A stretch of 64,000 nt of DNA, from positions 18,563,759-18,627,758 of the forward strand of contig CAIIXF020000009.1 of the NCBI GenBank assembly GCA_903813345.2, in the 5' to 3' direction. The translations under genes and the position numbers were made by a program. Below are positions 14,101-29,100 of this stretch, in pieces. The DNA is from Owenia fusiformis (lineage: Eukaryota > Annelida > Polychaeta > Sabellida > Oweniidae). A model generated the notes under the pieces. The model worked only from the letters and a program-made list of their open reading frames with translations, did not search any database and had not been told where the DNA came from. Each line of letters begins with the position of its first letter. The first letter of the stretch is position 1.

Positions 14101-17100
14101 AGTATTGAATGTCATTGAATTATAATTGAATTTATTGAAATCCAAAGATTTTGCTTCTCATTAAATCATGAATATAATCAAATACAGGGTGGGCCAAAAA
14201 ATTTTGCAACTTTTTTAAAAGGCTAGAAAAGTATCAAAACATAAGGGTATTGCCATAAAAAATTATTTACAGAAACTTAAGGATAGGCATATATTACCAT
14301 TTAAATACTAAAGCTAAACTGGACTTCAATCTTTTTTATCAGATCTTTGAATATCAATGGTCTATTGTTCATGTGTCCGAGAATTACTGTTTTTCCTAGA
14401 AAATGTTTCATTTATGTGATCAACAATAACACATTCATTATGTTCACTAAATCTGTTACAATCTTGGATAACTGTTCAACCAATGTCTAGTACAGTTTAT
14501 ATCAGTATCTAGTCACTATGATATTATGTATCTATTGATTATTTATTAAACAAATTTTATGCATCAACCTTTCACCTTCTCTACAAGGAGACATGGGCAG
14601 AACTGGTGAATGGCGCGATCCAGCGATTCTTGTGGTAGTTCTCTCCACTTCTCCTGCTTCTCCTTCTCCTCCAACTTCTTTTAGTTTAACAATAGTTTGT
14701 GGGGGATTACCATTAACTGCAATAAGCTGCTCCAGGTGCCCCGAATGGTGATAGTCACAGGAGTTTGCATCTGGGGTATTTGGCAGCCATTCATCAGGAC
14801 TAATGAATCAAGGCTTATTCTCCTCCAGATATTCCAAAGTGACTTTTGCCCGATGGCTGGGAACGATACGGAAGGTGAAAGGGGATGCATAGAACATTTG
14901 TTTAATAGATGATTAATAAATACAATATAACATAATACCATAGTGACTAGATACTGATATAAACTAGACATTGAGGTAGACATTGTTTAAACAGTTATCC
15001 AAGATTGTAGCAGATTTAGTGAACATTATGAATGTGTTATTGTTGATCACATAAAATCATAGAAAGTCACATTTTCTAGGAAAAATGGTAAATCTCGGAC
15101 ACATGAACAATTGACCATTGATATTCAAAGATCTGACAAAAAAAATTGAAGCCAGTTTTAGCTTTAGCATTCAACTGGTAAAATATGCCTATCCTTAAGT
15201 TTCTGTAAATAATTTTTTATGGCAATATCCTTATGTTTTGATACCTTTTTAGCCTTTTAAAAAAGTTGCAAAATTTTTTGGCCCACCCTGTACATGCATA
15301 GTACAACAATGGGCGAATAGAGTTGAGAAACTTCCTGTATTCTTGCATATACCTTTATTCTGAAATATCTACAGACTACTAGACTTATGTGCAATGTAAA
15401 TAATATTTAGTGATAATTGTATAGAATTTATCTCTAAGTAATTAATATAACACCTTACAATTTACTATGTGCATGTTAAATGTAGTTTTGTGAAACATTA
15501 TAGTGCACACTATTTTTATTAAACACCAAAAACCAAGCAACTTGAAATACATGTAGCTTGCAATTGCATGGATGAGAAAAATTAATTAAAACAATTATTT
15601 TATTTTTCTGATTATCAAATCTAGCTTTCATGTAGAAAATGTTTATGATTTTCCTCAAGTCATGACTATTACCATTTATTTAAGTTACACATAATATAAG
15701 AGTTAAATTGTTCACTTATTTTACTTATTGGTTATTTTTCATTTGTTGTGTATAAATATATGTCATTGTGTTTTGGTTCAGTTATAAATATAGGAGTTAC
15801 AGTGTCAAGTATTTTATCTTTTATTTAATTTTATTTTTTTATGGTATATGTATACAAATTAAAGTTTTATGTTTAGTAATGATGAAATTGTCTTTTACTC
15901 ATTGATATTATAAAGGCCATTTCAACATTCATTTGGCATATATTTTTACTAGAAGATATTTTTGCATGAGTGGCATATAGTGTGTGAAAAATATATAGTG
16001 TGTGATTGATTGAGTGTGCAGTAAAACAAAACTAATATATACTTTGTATTTTCCTGGCATCATATAGAAGTAAACTCAAATGGAAAAGGTATGGTATTCA
16101 ACCTGTCGTATCTTGAAAAGGAAATCCTAATTTTGTTATATTTTCGTTTTGAAGCATTTGTCGATTCTAAAATGTAACCATGTGCACGATAACTAGTCTA
16201 CCTGTAATGTGCTACATTTGTAGACAATGGTTATGGCTATTGTAACAATTTTTAATCTATTTTCTCTGTCTCTGTAGTGTGTTATTCAAAACCAAGCACT
16301 TTAATCGGTTTAAGTATGTTCAACCATATAATCATCTTACAGTATATGGCATAGATATGAAATATGGCATAAGTACGGTCTCAGGTAGAATATATCAGGC
16401 ATGTCAAATGTTGCTATAATAATGGTACTGGTCATTTCACCTTGTCTCCCTGTAAATTTTGAACAATGTATCTGATTTTCTTGCATCTGTTCTTGCAAAA
16501 TGTCATGCTAATATAGTCCATGTTGATACCTCTTTTTGCACCATTGCATTTTCAAATAATATGGCAAACTTGATATTGAACTCTTTCAACCAGGAATTAA
16601 ATCATGTCAATATTTCAGAGCATGGATTGTTTATAGATTATACTTTATAATATTTTAGCATGTTGGATGAAATACTAGAATTACATCCATGTTTGAAAGT
16701 AGTTTTGTCATTTTTGAGGTGTGCATTTATGGCAGATAGGAGCCCATTCCGAGATAACATAACACATGTGATGCTTTGTACTAATATAAAAATATTAACA
16801 TTGCAGTACTGTATATTTTTGGAAAGCATTTGCATTACATTTTTTGTATCAGATACTAGCTAGATTTTAACATGGCATTTCTGCTGACTTCTTAAAACAC
16901 TGAATGTCTATGATACAACTTTTGCTCGAAAAAAGATACATCACAGCACTGTCGCTTGATTTCAGTTTCCTGGTAAGCTTCATGGTTGATGCTCGAGGAG
17001 GAGCTATGAGAGGTTGCCGTCACAGCGGGGTGCGTTTGATCATCCCACCACGCAAGGCATCCATGCCAACACGTGTTACATGCAAGCTGGTGAAGAAAGA

Positions 17101-20100
17101 GAAGTTGTTGCACCCACCCCCTCTGATGGAAGGAGAGGCACTGGCCAGCAGAATCCTGGAGATGGGACCTCATGGAGCACAATTCTTGGGGTAACTTCAG
17201 TTTTGAATGTTGCAGCTCAGAAAATATATTTGGCTGAAATCATGTTCAAAGATGAGTGTCATAGCATAACAATAAATATAAGAATAATATATTTTTGTGG
17301 AAAATTTAAATTCATTTTGTGAAGTTACATCTAAATTGTTCATGTGCATACATGTACATACTAACATTGAATGCCATTTTGTTACAGCCCTGTGATCATT
17401 GAGGTGCCTCACTACGCCTCTCTTAGAGGACGTGAGCGTGAAATTGTCATCTTACGCAGTGACAATGGCGAAACATGGAAAGAACATACAATGGAGGCAA
17501 CTGATGATGCAATCCACTCGACCTTGAATGGGTCATTTGAAGGTGAAGGTGATTGTTAAGCATGTGGTGCCACCTATAGGGCCCTGGGTAGCATGCTGGT
17601 GGTTTGTAAGCTTTATCCGCTTGTCACAGCAAACAGTTCAGTGATCGGGAGAATCCAGATTTATTTGTTGAATTATAAAGAGTTTGCATATTTCTGGGGG
17701 AAATTTGCATACCGTTTGTCTTATCTTTTTACTAAGATAACATGAAATATGTACATTACATATATGGGTCAAAAAGATGGTTAGGTTTTTATTCCATTTA
17801 TGAATGAGATGGTTTTTTGCTGGGACAAGTGGAATATAATTTCTTTTATCTTTGTTGATTTATACTATCATAAAATCTCATGGATAAAATGTCACAATTA
17901 CGTCTAAAACTACAAATCGTGACGGAGAAGAGAGGAATAACCCGACTCATGCTACTATAGCAACCATAAGTTTTTTCTTCATGGACGTTTTCATTATTAT
18001 TTGAGATTTCAATGTATGTATAGTGTAGGTATACTGAGTGAAAATTTCAGTCAGATTGACTCAGAAACAAAAAAATTAGAGTACTTTTGCTCAAGCTTTT
18101 TGAATGCCCTGCACATGTACATGATTATAGTGACATTTTACACATGAGTGCTACCTATTTTTATAATTAATAATCATTACATAATCAGCCTAAATATTTG
18201 ATTGTTCTTCATTATTGTTGAGTAAAATTGTCTTTTATTCAACCAAATCATTTTCTATTCGAAGAATTTCATGATAGACTGTTGTGTTTTCAAAATGTAT
18301 AGCAGGAAAAGATAAATTGGAAAATGACTGTCATGAAATTCTTTGAGCCATCAACTCATAACATACATTATAATTGTTGTTGTTTGTAAGATAGAGCCAG
18401 ACAAATGAGACTTGGAGTTCTGCAGTAGTGGAATGATAAGTTATCTCCTGTTTTCATGTCTTTGTTATTGCTATTCAAACATGACATATGTAATACTCAC
18501 AAAAAAATTTACATTTCTTAGGCATTTTATATTTTGACAATGCAATATTGAATGATAATGCATTGCAAACAAGCCATCTTATTGGCCCATTTGAGTTAGT
18601 GTCATGTTTGAATTTGTATTCCACCAAATGGCACTTAATAAGTCCACATAAGACTACCCTGTGGTGTTCTAATTTCTATCACACCTTCTATTTATATATC
18701 TCTATTTATATATATTTAAAACTACCTATTACCTCAGAATATTTTCTGGCACATATTTCCACCTTTTATTAAAATCACAACCTGTTGGTGCCATTTAGTT
18801 AAATACATTATGATTTTTCATGTTGCTTTTAGAATTAGGCTTTTTATTATAATTTATCTGATAACTAGCTATATTTGGTTTGGGACTAGTATAATGTTTT
18901 ATAATTATTTTGATGGTTAATAGATAAAACTATGTCAATATTTGTATTTGCTTTGTTACTTTTAGTTCTAAGATTATTTACTGTTACTGTGGAACCAAAT
19001 CATATTTCCATAAAATTATGTTACATACTGTAAGATTTAACAGAATTTAATTTTCACAGAATATTTTACTGCAATTAACATTTAAAGTTAAAAAGCTTAG
19101 CATTAACACTAACACACAGATATATACAGATAAATATACATAAATAAATGGATTATTTTATTACAATTTACAGGTTACCAGAAAGCAAGTTGAAATGATG
19201 CTGTACACGTTTAAAATCAAATTGGGGTTTTTCTTACACATTTACTATGATCTAGGTTTCATATTAATATGTCGCATTGTAGATCTAGAGACTGCAGAGG
19301 ATCTTTTCAAGAGCCGAACAACACGCATTCTGACCACAGACTTCCCACAATACTTTGCTATTGTGACACGTGTAAGACGGGAGACTAACACTATTGGTGT
19401 TGAGGGTGGTATGTTAAGCTCCACTGTTGTACCACAAGTACAGCTAGTTTTCCCAGAGAGAGCACTCAAGAAAGAGATCAAGATTGGTCTGCAGGTATGA
19501 AATCATTGCACTTAAAGAAACCTATAAATCTTTACCCATTGAAATTAGCTCTTTCAAAATTATTTTGAATTTCAGAAAGAGTAGAATTAACTGTTAGTTT
19601 TTTGTTTTGCACATTGGCTCAAAATTGATCCATGTACCATTACTTTTTTTCTTGACTTACAGGCCCAGCCATTGCCTCCCGAGATGGTCTCCAAGTTGCT
19701 AGGGAACCGTGTTGCAGTGAGCCCCATAGTGACAGTTGAGCCAAGACGTCGCAAGTTCCATATGCCATTCACACTGACCATTCCTGTGCCGAAAGCCTCT
19801 CAGAAGGGTATGATTAACCAATATGGCGGAGATGCTCCTACACTACGATTGTTGTTCAGTATACCAGGTAAGACCCATCATTAGAAGCATCACCTACTCC
19901 TCCTGTTCTTACATCCCCTATTCCTGGAGAGGTTTGTCTCAGAGTTGTTATGCCATGGTTCACAATTCATAGATGTTCTCCATTGAAATTTCAATCTTAT
20001 ATGATTCATGAACCAGGGTATGGGCGGTCATAGGCATTCAAGAAAGAAAGCCCATGGAATGGTATAGAAATCCATAGTGAAGCATGAACTAATCTAGTGT

Positions 20101-23100
20101 GATATCATAATGGATAAACCTCTCCCCATGACAATTGTTAGCACCCTCCACAATGAGTTTTGAAAATTGCTATGAACATTTTTCACTAAATCTTGTACTA
20201 ATTCTAAAGTCGATAAATAGTAAGAAAGAAAGAATTGTTCATGTTATTTGTAGTTGATATTAACAATACCATAACAGAGCAACACCAGATCCCCTCTGAC
20301 TGACTCTTTCTTCATTATTCATTTTATTTAGTTGTTGTTGAGTGAATCTAAACTTATTTTTAGTTAACTTAATTGACCACAGAATCATATACCTTATATT
20401 TGACCTTGACCTTACGGCCATCTTAGATTGGTTGATACTGTTGCTGCCCTCTATATATACTAATAATGATTTAGTTGGTTCTCGTGGCATGTTGCAGTAT
20501 TGTAGTACATGTATGTGTATCAGTATGTCTTCATTCATTCATGGCCAACATTTTAAAAGCTACATGTAACAAATTATTCGATTGAAAAATTATGTTTTAT
20601 GTAAAAAAATCGAAACAATAAAAAAATTAATATCATCTTTTGAAAAAAAACAATGCAAAAATTAAATAGAAACAAATTGCTTGGCTATGTATGTTTGGTG
20701 TTGAATGTGTCGTGTGCTGATGTTTGCCATTGATTTGCTTACCAATTTTTTGCAGGAGGGAGCAGCCAATCAAAATTAGGTATTGCATTCACTTCTCTAA
20801 TATTCACCTTCAAAAACAGTTATTGTCACCAGATATAGATCACAATATATTATGACATGAAAAGTCAGTTGCGACTCTCTTTGGATGTATGATGTCAAAG
20901 CAAGACTCATGATATGTTTAAAGTGCCTGTAAAACATGCTTATTTCACAAAGTTTCTCTCTTTGAATAAAGTCTGAGAGTTTTAGTTGTTTTGATGCAAA
21001 TTAGAATAGAAAAACTGATCTTGTGCCAATCGGCCCATAAAATTGATGCAACTGATTTTCCACTTCAGATCAACATTTTATTATTATTTCGAAGTGAGAA
21101 ATGCTTGTTTCAAGCAATCACAATCTGTCAATGATAAAAAGATGATTTTTGATTATATTTTTTAATTTATGAATGAGTCACATTCGAAATCTATCTCTTG
21201 ACAATCACTTACTTTCCCTTCCAAAGACCTGCACTGCTTTTGCAAAATATCCAATCATATATTATTCACACACCTGCTTTAATCTTTACTTCTTCAATTT
21301 ATAATTTCATCTTTCTTTCAGCATTGACATCTTTCTATATACAGTTTATATTTTCAATGTTCATAATTTGAACCTCACAATTGTCTCTGTATATCATTAG
21401 TGTTTGATTGTCACATTTAGCGCACCTGATATAGCATAGAATGGAGAGGTTAAGCTACCGTATAAAATCCAAAACGCAACTTAAACGTATCAATAGGCCC
21501 TATACAAATACATGTAGAGTTCACACATAAATAGCCGTTCAGCTCTAGTGTTTGTTTAGACTACACCATAGCTTGTAATGATTACATAGTATCCCACTGA
21601 TGAAGTTCAATAGCTGGTTTTCTAATACATATTTTAAACGAGCTCGTTTCGTAAGATTATTGGAGTTAAATCATGCGTAACATACATCATCTTCTTCAGA
21701 AAGAATTATACTCTGCATCGAAATCAAAATTGCAAGGATAGTATTCAACAGACATGAGTATAATGATTCCCGTTGATAGCAACGTGAAAATTTAAAATCT
21801 CCCGTTCTAAACACGCAACTTTGAAGTTGAACGGGTATCTGAAGTAGACTAAAGCGATACAAGCCTATGTTGATTCAATGTACTTTGCGTTTACGTATAC
21901 GTTTTGAAAAACCGTATTTGCTTAACCTCTCTAATATCATAGGCTGTTACTGGAGTGACTAAGTGGTATTTTATGAACAATATGGTGATGTGTTTGTCAC
22001 TGATGAGTCTTGAAATTGTTCACAATGTTCAGTCATTTCAAGCCGAATTGAGTTATTGATATCAGCAATATTAATATCACTTTACTATTTCAAGGTTTGT
22101 TTTACATAACTTGAAGCAGGAAATGTTAATTTTGCTCATTTATAGTAAAAAGTCTTCAATTGATACTGGGTAAGGCAAAAAAAATTAATTAAATTTGATT
22201 TTTTAAGTGAGCATTTAAGGTCATTAAAATTGAATTTAAGTTTAATGAAATTGAATTTAAGGTCATTGAAATTAAATCTAAGCTTTTGAAATCATCATTT
22301 CATGCATTTTATTTTACACTTGCTAAATTGCTAAAACATGTGCTTGACATTAACTGGGCCTAATTCAGCCAGAGCACATTCATGCAAGGAAATGTGTTAC
22401 ATTCATCAAACTTCAAATCATTACTTTCCAAAAACAAATAGATTACTTTAATACGAAAATCATCATTTTTTATCTGCTTAGCTTTTAATCTATTATAATT
22501 ATTGATGTTTTCTATTTTAAAATTGTTTATATGGTATTGTATATGTATATAAGTTTTCTTTTTATTTAAGTTAGTTATTCTGACTTTACCTCCTCACCCC
22601 ATATATGACATTACCCTAATCACAGTTTTTAAATGTTAAAACAAACCTCTTATCTCTGTATTTCCATCATATTATTCATTTCCTAAAGAATACAGTAGTG
22701 ATTTAAATGTGAGGTTTGCCTTAACAGAATTAAAGCACTTTTCGAGGTATAGGGTCATACTAGATTTTAACTCTTATAATATTGATATATTACCATTAAA
22801 ATGTCATGGTAGTCATTATTTTATTATAGAAAATAAAGTGTAAAAGAGAGAAATAAGCAAGGAATAAATCAGTTAACATGAAGTTACATATTTCCTGTTA
22901 TACCAAAACTTTTTTGACTTAACTTGATCACAAATATTCAACAAACACATTTCTGCCATTTGTATATAACTTCATTTGTGTTTATATTCAACTCTTTTAT
23001 CTCTTATAGTCTCACATCTAGTTCTAATTGTTGTTCAGGGGAATTTGAACATGAAATGAAGTTACTATAGGCTTCTTAAGTCAGTGTCATCATGATTTTC

Positions 23101-26100
23101 TGACTTTGTATTCTTATTTAAGAGTATAAGTGAAGGCGACTTTTTGCAAAGGGTAATTTAAAATATGACCACCATGGTGTTTTACTTATAGAAAGAAGAA
23201 AAGAATTTTAGTACAAATGCATTAATTGATTCTGTTTGTTGCTTATAGGTGGCACCTCTCCTGCCGAATGGGAAGACATTACTGGAAAAACCCCATTGAC
23301 TTTTGTCAATGATTGTGTGTCTTTTGCTACAAATTTTTCGGCAAGGTATGTGCCTTATTACAAGTTTTATCGATGTTTTATGATAACTGATATTTTGAGC
23401 TACACAAGCCGAGATGATCTAGTCTTGTAAATGAGGCATTTGTTTTTTAATAATGTAAAAAAGTATTTTTATTCTGCCTTCTGAATTTATACACCTTATA
23501 AATGTTATATCATTATTTCGATACCGCACATAGGTTTAGTTTCTAAAAATCCTTCAAATTCTTTCTCATTATTTAATCTAATTACAAGAATTTGCTGAGT
23601 TGCACTACCATACCCTACCATACCCTACTGGTTAAAAATTATTTTCGCATGATTCTTAATATTTTCAGATATTGGTTGATGGACTGTCAAAATGTCAATG
23701 ATTCAACCAAGATGGCGACTGAACTTTATAAAGAGGCAATCCACGTGCCATTCATGTCCAAATTTGTCGTGTTTTCCAAACATACTGAACCTCAAGAAGG
23801 ACGGCTACGCGTTTTCTGTATGACAGATGACAAAATGGATAAAACTCTGGAAACCCAGGAGCATTTTACAGAAGTGGCCAGGAGTAAGGAAGTTGAGGTA
23901 TGAAATGTTGCATGATGGGATACAAAATGGCTGATTCGTTGAAGCTTTTGGACCTAATTTCCAAATATGATTTGCAATGTTGGATAATGCTTCCTCTGAA
24001 TGCTTTATAACGAATAAGGTGGGGAATAGAGTGGTATTTTTGATGCGGGGTATAATATGGTATTCAAATCACAAAAAATTTTAAATGCCAAAAATATAAA
24101 ATTGATCAAAACAAACAGGAGGAATATGAAATCCATTAAAATATTGGAAAAATGCAAATTATAACCAGTTCATCTATTCCATGACATACAAGATTGTTAT
24201 TATTTGTCCAATTAAAATGATGAATTAGTAAGATAGATAGAAGTACGTTGGCATGACATTAACACTTCATCATACAAATACAGTATGCACATTTTTTATT
24301 AGGAATAATCATTGAACGTGAAGTCTTGTGGCAGCTGGGGGGATTAAGCCTGTAAAATACACTCTATATCTCGCCTTGAACTTCAATCTAACCAAACAAA
24401 ACTATGCTGATAGCTGGATGTCTCACATTTAGTTCAAAAGATTTCTCATAGAATTTTGTTGGATTTTTTCATGCTAGCAGAAGAAGGATCAAAATCACTG
24501 CACGCAAGTTTCGAATGCCAAACAGCTTAATAAAGTGGCCCCTAAGCGTCGTACTAGTCAAAATGGGTTTCATAATCATTTGGGAATCATTATGGAAGTG
24601 TTATTAATGTTTTTATGGACAGTGTTAGTGGGGATTGCAACCCAGGCTTTTACATATGGGTGCTGGATTTGAGTTGTGTTCTTGTGCATGGTGTTGCCTG
24701 CCTGTGGTGAAATGTCAGTCTGGTCATGTTTTTAAAAAGTAAAATACAATTAAAAAGAGTGGAATTAGCGAGGAATAAATTGAATAGGCATGTAGTTCAA
24801 AGTCTAAATTGTAGAGAAATGAAAAATTAGACACTTTATTCAAATTTAAGAAAGAAAATATAGAAAGCATGAGCAGACAACATTTAAAGCAAGACCAGTC
24901 CTTATGTAAATAACTATTTTGGCCAGGCTTCACAGATATAATTTATAACATGAAAGTAAAGAATAAAGTAGAAATCATTCACGTTTGAAAATACAACATT
25001 TATTCAAATGATTTTCATGAAATGAAAGTGCAAGTGAAATGCCCCATATACACGTAAAAGCAGGAACACTATGATAAATTTGAATGGACAATTTAAATTT
25101 GAATGGACACTTTCAATTTTAAGATTGAAAAAATTGAGCCACTTTATCACTTTTGAAAAAGCATGAACCTGAGAGTGAATTCATTATTTTCTATCTACTA
25201 GTTGTGCATCGCCATCTATATCTTTGCCACCTATCCTCAGCAATTGTTCTTTTATTAAGCAGCTTTTAAATTGTAAATTTAATGTTTGCTTGAAATTCTT
25301 AACAATTTATGAAATTAATATAATGATATAATATATTAAACTTTTCCTTATTACCTTGTAAATATTTGTGAAAACTTGATTTACAGTCAAAGCAGGTGCA
25401 TGCATAACGACTAACTCAAACAAGTTTGAATATTAATCATAACTTAATTATAGTAGTTGGCAGGCAATACAGTACATAGGCAGGCAACACTAATATAAGA
25501 TTCCACTGTATTACAACTTATTTTGGTTTCAAAAATCTTAATTAAATATGCATAGCTTATTATGTGTCTCTTTCAGTACATTATGTTTTAATAATTCTAA
25601 TTATGACTTATTTTGTGTTGTATGACATACCTTTCATTTTGGCATCACATTCATGTCAGCATCACATTCTTTGCTATCATGTAACCATACACATGCTTTA
25701 TTGGGTGTTTTTTAAAAGAGCATTACATATACTAAAATATTAGTAATTAATTTGAAATTTGAAGAATTGAACCCTGTGCTCGGGGCTTATGTGAGTCACT
25801 CCACTCCAGTGTCTTGTGACACGAACCCACAACTACATATTATAATGTGTATGTGTATATAGTAATATATTTGGGGTGGTCATATATTATTTAAAATCAA
25901 AATGTACAAAACATATTCTGATTATCAAGTAACCCCGAACAGCTAATAATAATGGTGTTAGGCTTTTATAGGAAGCAAGTATATTTTATCATACAGTACT
26001 ACATGCATTATGGTTGAAAGGGTAACACAATCTAATGCTTATTCTGATTTTCACCTCAATGGAACTGAAAGCAAAATAGTGCAGTATTTGTTTTGATTTG

Positions 26101-29100
26101 AATGTCACATAATATTATAAAGTTCTGTACATATTACTTATGAGCAGACTCAATTGAATTCATTCATAAATAATTAAATATTGATCAACATTAACTATTT
26201 TACACATAACATATAGTGAAAGAATAGAAATTTAGAATAAAAAATGAAAACATAACATGTGGTGTAAATAATGGGGTGAATTCATTCATAAGGAATAACT
26301 TTTTTGAATAAAAAGTGACTGCTTTACATATAGTGTAAATACAGCCAATATGAAAAATGGGGGAAATTTATTCATGAAAAATAACAATTTGAATTAGAAT
26401 AAATATTGTATAGTAAAGATAAAGCCTGTATGAAAAGTTGTGGGAATTCATTCATAAAAAAATAATAATTTTAATTAAAAAAAGAAAGATAACATATAAT
26501 GTAGATATAGCAAGTATAATACAGGTATAGTCAGGTGTATATGTTAAGGGCTTAAAATTATCTTATAGACCAATATAACAAGAAATCAAAATAATAGTAT
26601 AATAACAGAACATTAAGAGAACAGAGAAGTATTTATCCTGGTATATAAATAGCGCTATCAACTTATCATTTCTCACATTGATTCATTATCATTATATGCT
26701 ATATGCACAATAATTTGTTGGGCACATAGGCATGAGTCAGCAATGGTGCATGGCTTTACCCCGTACACTGCAGTCTGTGCCTGATGCTTGGTGTACAGAA
26801 TATAGTTAGCTTAGGGATGGGGTAAATTATAACAGGTGTCACATCAATGATTTTAAATAAAAAAAAAAGTAATTAAAAAAGTTTGTGTATTTTATGATAT
26901 TTTACATAAGGGATTGATATTACTTGCATGTCAAGCATTTTATTATCACGCAACATTCACTTAGTCTTGTCTAAGAATAATGCAGAAAAATGAAGCATGT
27001 AAGATTAAGAATCATTTTTTCATATTGGGTTTAATTCTCACTAACGCATCACCCATAAACTCAAAACCTCAAAATTTTGAATTTTCGATAAATTTTATCC
27101 GAGAGATTTGAAAGACTCTCGACTGATAGAAACCTTTCGTTTGAGGTAAGCCTGCAAAAGGATGAATAATTATCATGCATATTTATTTGATATACTCCCC
27201 AAGATGCAATATTCAAAATGGCTGTCTTCTTTACAGGTTCTTGAAGGAAAACCACAATGGGTTGAAATGGCTGGAAATCTCGTACCCGTCACGAAATCAG
27301 GCGAACAACTCCATATTAATTTCCATGCATTTAGAGAAAATCGTCTACCGTTTACGGTTCGTGTTCGCGATACAAACCAGGAGGCTCAAGGCCGTATTGC
27401 ATTTATGAAAGATCCCCGTGTTGGGCGTGACCAACCTTCACAAACCCCTATATGTAACCTGAATGTATCACTGCCAGATGAGATAAAGGTAATATATATA
27501 TGTTATTATCACGCAACATTTAGTTAGTCTTTTATATACATAGTATAGAGACTCATGATAGTTAGCAAAAAGTTGAAGTGGTTATGTTTATGTATATTAA
27601 GCAAAGTGGAAAAGAAACGACTTACCAAGCAACTGATGAGAACTGACTTGTGTCTTACTAAATGTAGAAACCTGGTAAAAAAAAGTTGAATAAGTTAGAA
27701 AAAAAGTGAGAAGGCATGGAGCTTACAATTTTAATTTTGTCAAAATGTGCTGAATGAGCAGATAAAGTGCCTCATTAACATATAATGTGATTAGACCCTT
27801 GTCATTATACTCAAAAGTCTGCTTTAATATTCTGGAAAACAATTTTTTTTTTTACTATAGGAAGAGAGTCTTACTCTAAGAGAGGAAGAAGCCAAGGAAC
27901 TCAAGGATAAATTTGACCAAGTAAAAGGTATAGTTATCACAGATACTGTTACAAGAGCTGACCTCCACCTTGCTGATATTGCCGAGGCTGTTGGTGATGA
28001 CTGGGTTATCCTGGCTAGGGAACTACAAATCACTGAGTATGAAACAACAACTATTCAGACTGAAACTACAGTGGTTAAAGACCAGGGTCTGGCTATGTTA
28101 CAACTCTGGGTACAAAAAGAAGGAGATAAGGCAACTGGTATGACCATATTTTATTATTTTTTCTTTGGCCATTATATGACATTACATATTTGAAAATCAA
28201 GGAACAAACCAAGGTCTAAATAACTTATGGAACAAACTCATAATACAAAGTTACAGATAACATTAATAAAAAAGTCAGTACTAAATAGAATTACAAAATT
28301 AAATTTTATTTTGTACATCCTTCTCATTAAATTGTTGAATTTATGAATATTAAAAATGATTTTGAAATGTATTGCTTTTTCAGGCAATGAGCTGGAAGGT
28401 GCTTTACGTAGAATTGGTCGTGATGATGTTGTTCGTAAATGTATGACAAACATCGAAACTGTAACAGAAACTACCACATCAGTTGACGTCATGACCAAAT
28501 CTGGAAACGATGATGAAGGTAGGAGACCGTAAAATAATTATATAGCTAAGGAGAGAACTTTGCCTTGATTTCTTCCCATGTATTTTCCAGATGTTTTCAG
28601 TAAAAATTAAATGTTTAATATATATCTTTTTGGCGATTTTAAAATATGCATCAGAAAGTGTTGTATTTGTAGGATTTGCCGCCTTCAAAGATGAACTTGG
28701 ACCATCACGAGATGCTTCAATGAAACGAGGCTTATCATTGGACGTTTCTTACGATGAACAAGATATAGTAAAAGTAAGTGTTTCCCATGTTAATTTTTGT
28801 TGTGAAACTGGGCCACTTTGCTGAATTCCATGCGCATTCAAGGCCTGTTCAAAAAGTATTTTGCTAACATGAGATGGTTCAATGAATTATAAGCAATATA
28901 AGCATTAAATAATAAGTTTCAATACTGCCTGTTCTGGCTTTAGTGTTCTTATAATTAGGAGGTATGTATTCAGAATTTAAAAGATGGGGCTAAAAAGATG
29001 GTTTCAAAGGAACAGAGTAATATACACTATTTTTCATCTCACCAAACTAATGGTAACTAGCATTCTATATAGCTATATGCTGCAGAATTGATTGAAACTT

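Larger units (their letters stand above)
23898..27236 (+). other. Large intron with dispersed and degenerate tandem repeats
   Basis: AT-rich intron. It includes one copy of a dispersed repeat (attagcgaggaataaa... at about 24760-24860) and a degenerate tandem array at 26150-26520. No exon was recognised. Confidence 0.6.

Noticed and set aside
19173-19282. Upstream acceptor (aatttacag) for the ZU5-2 exon
   Set aside because: The phase-1 frame meets TGA within seven codons. The acceptor at 19282 gives the conserved sequence.
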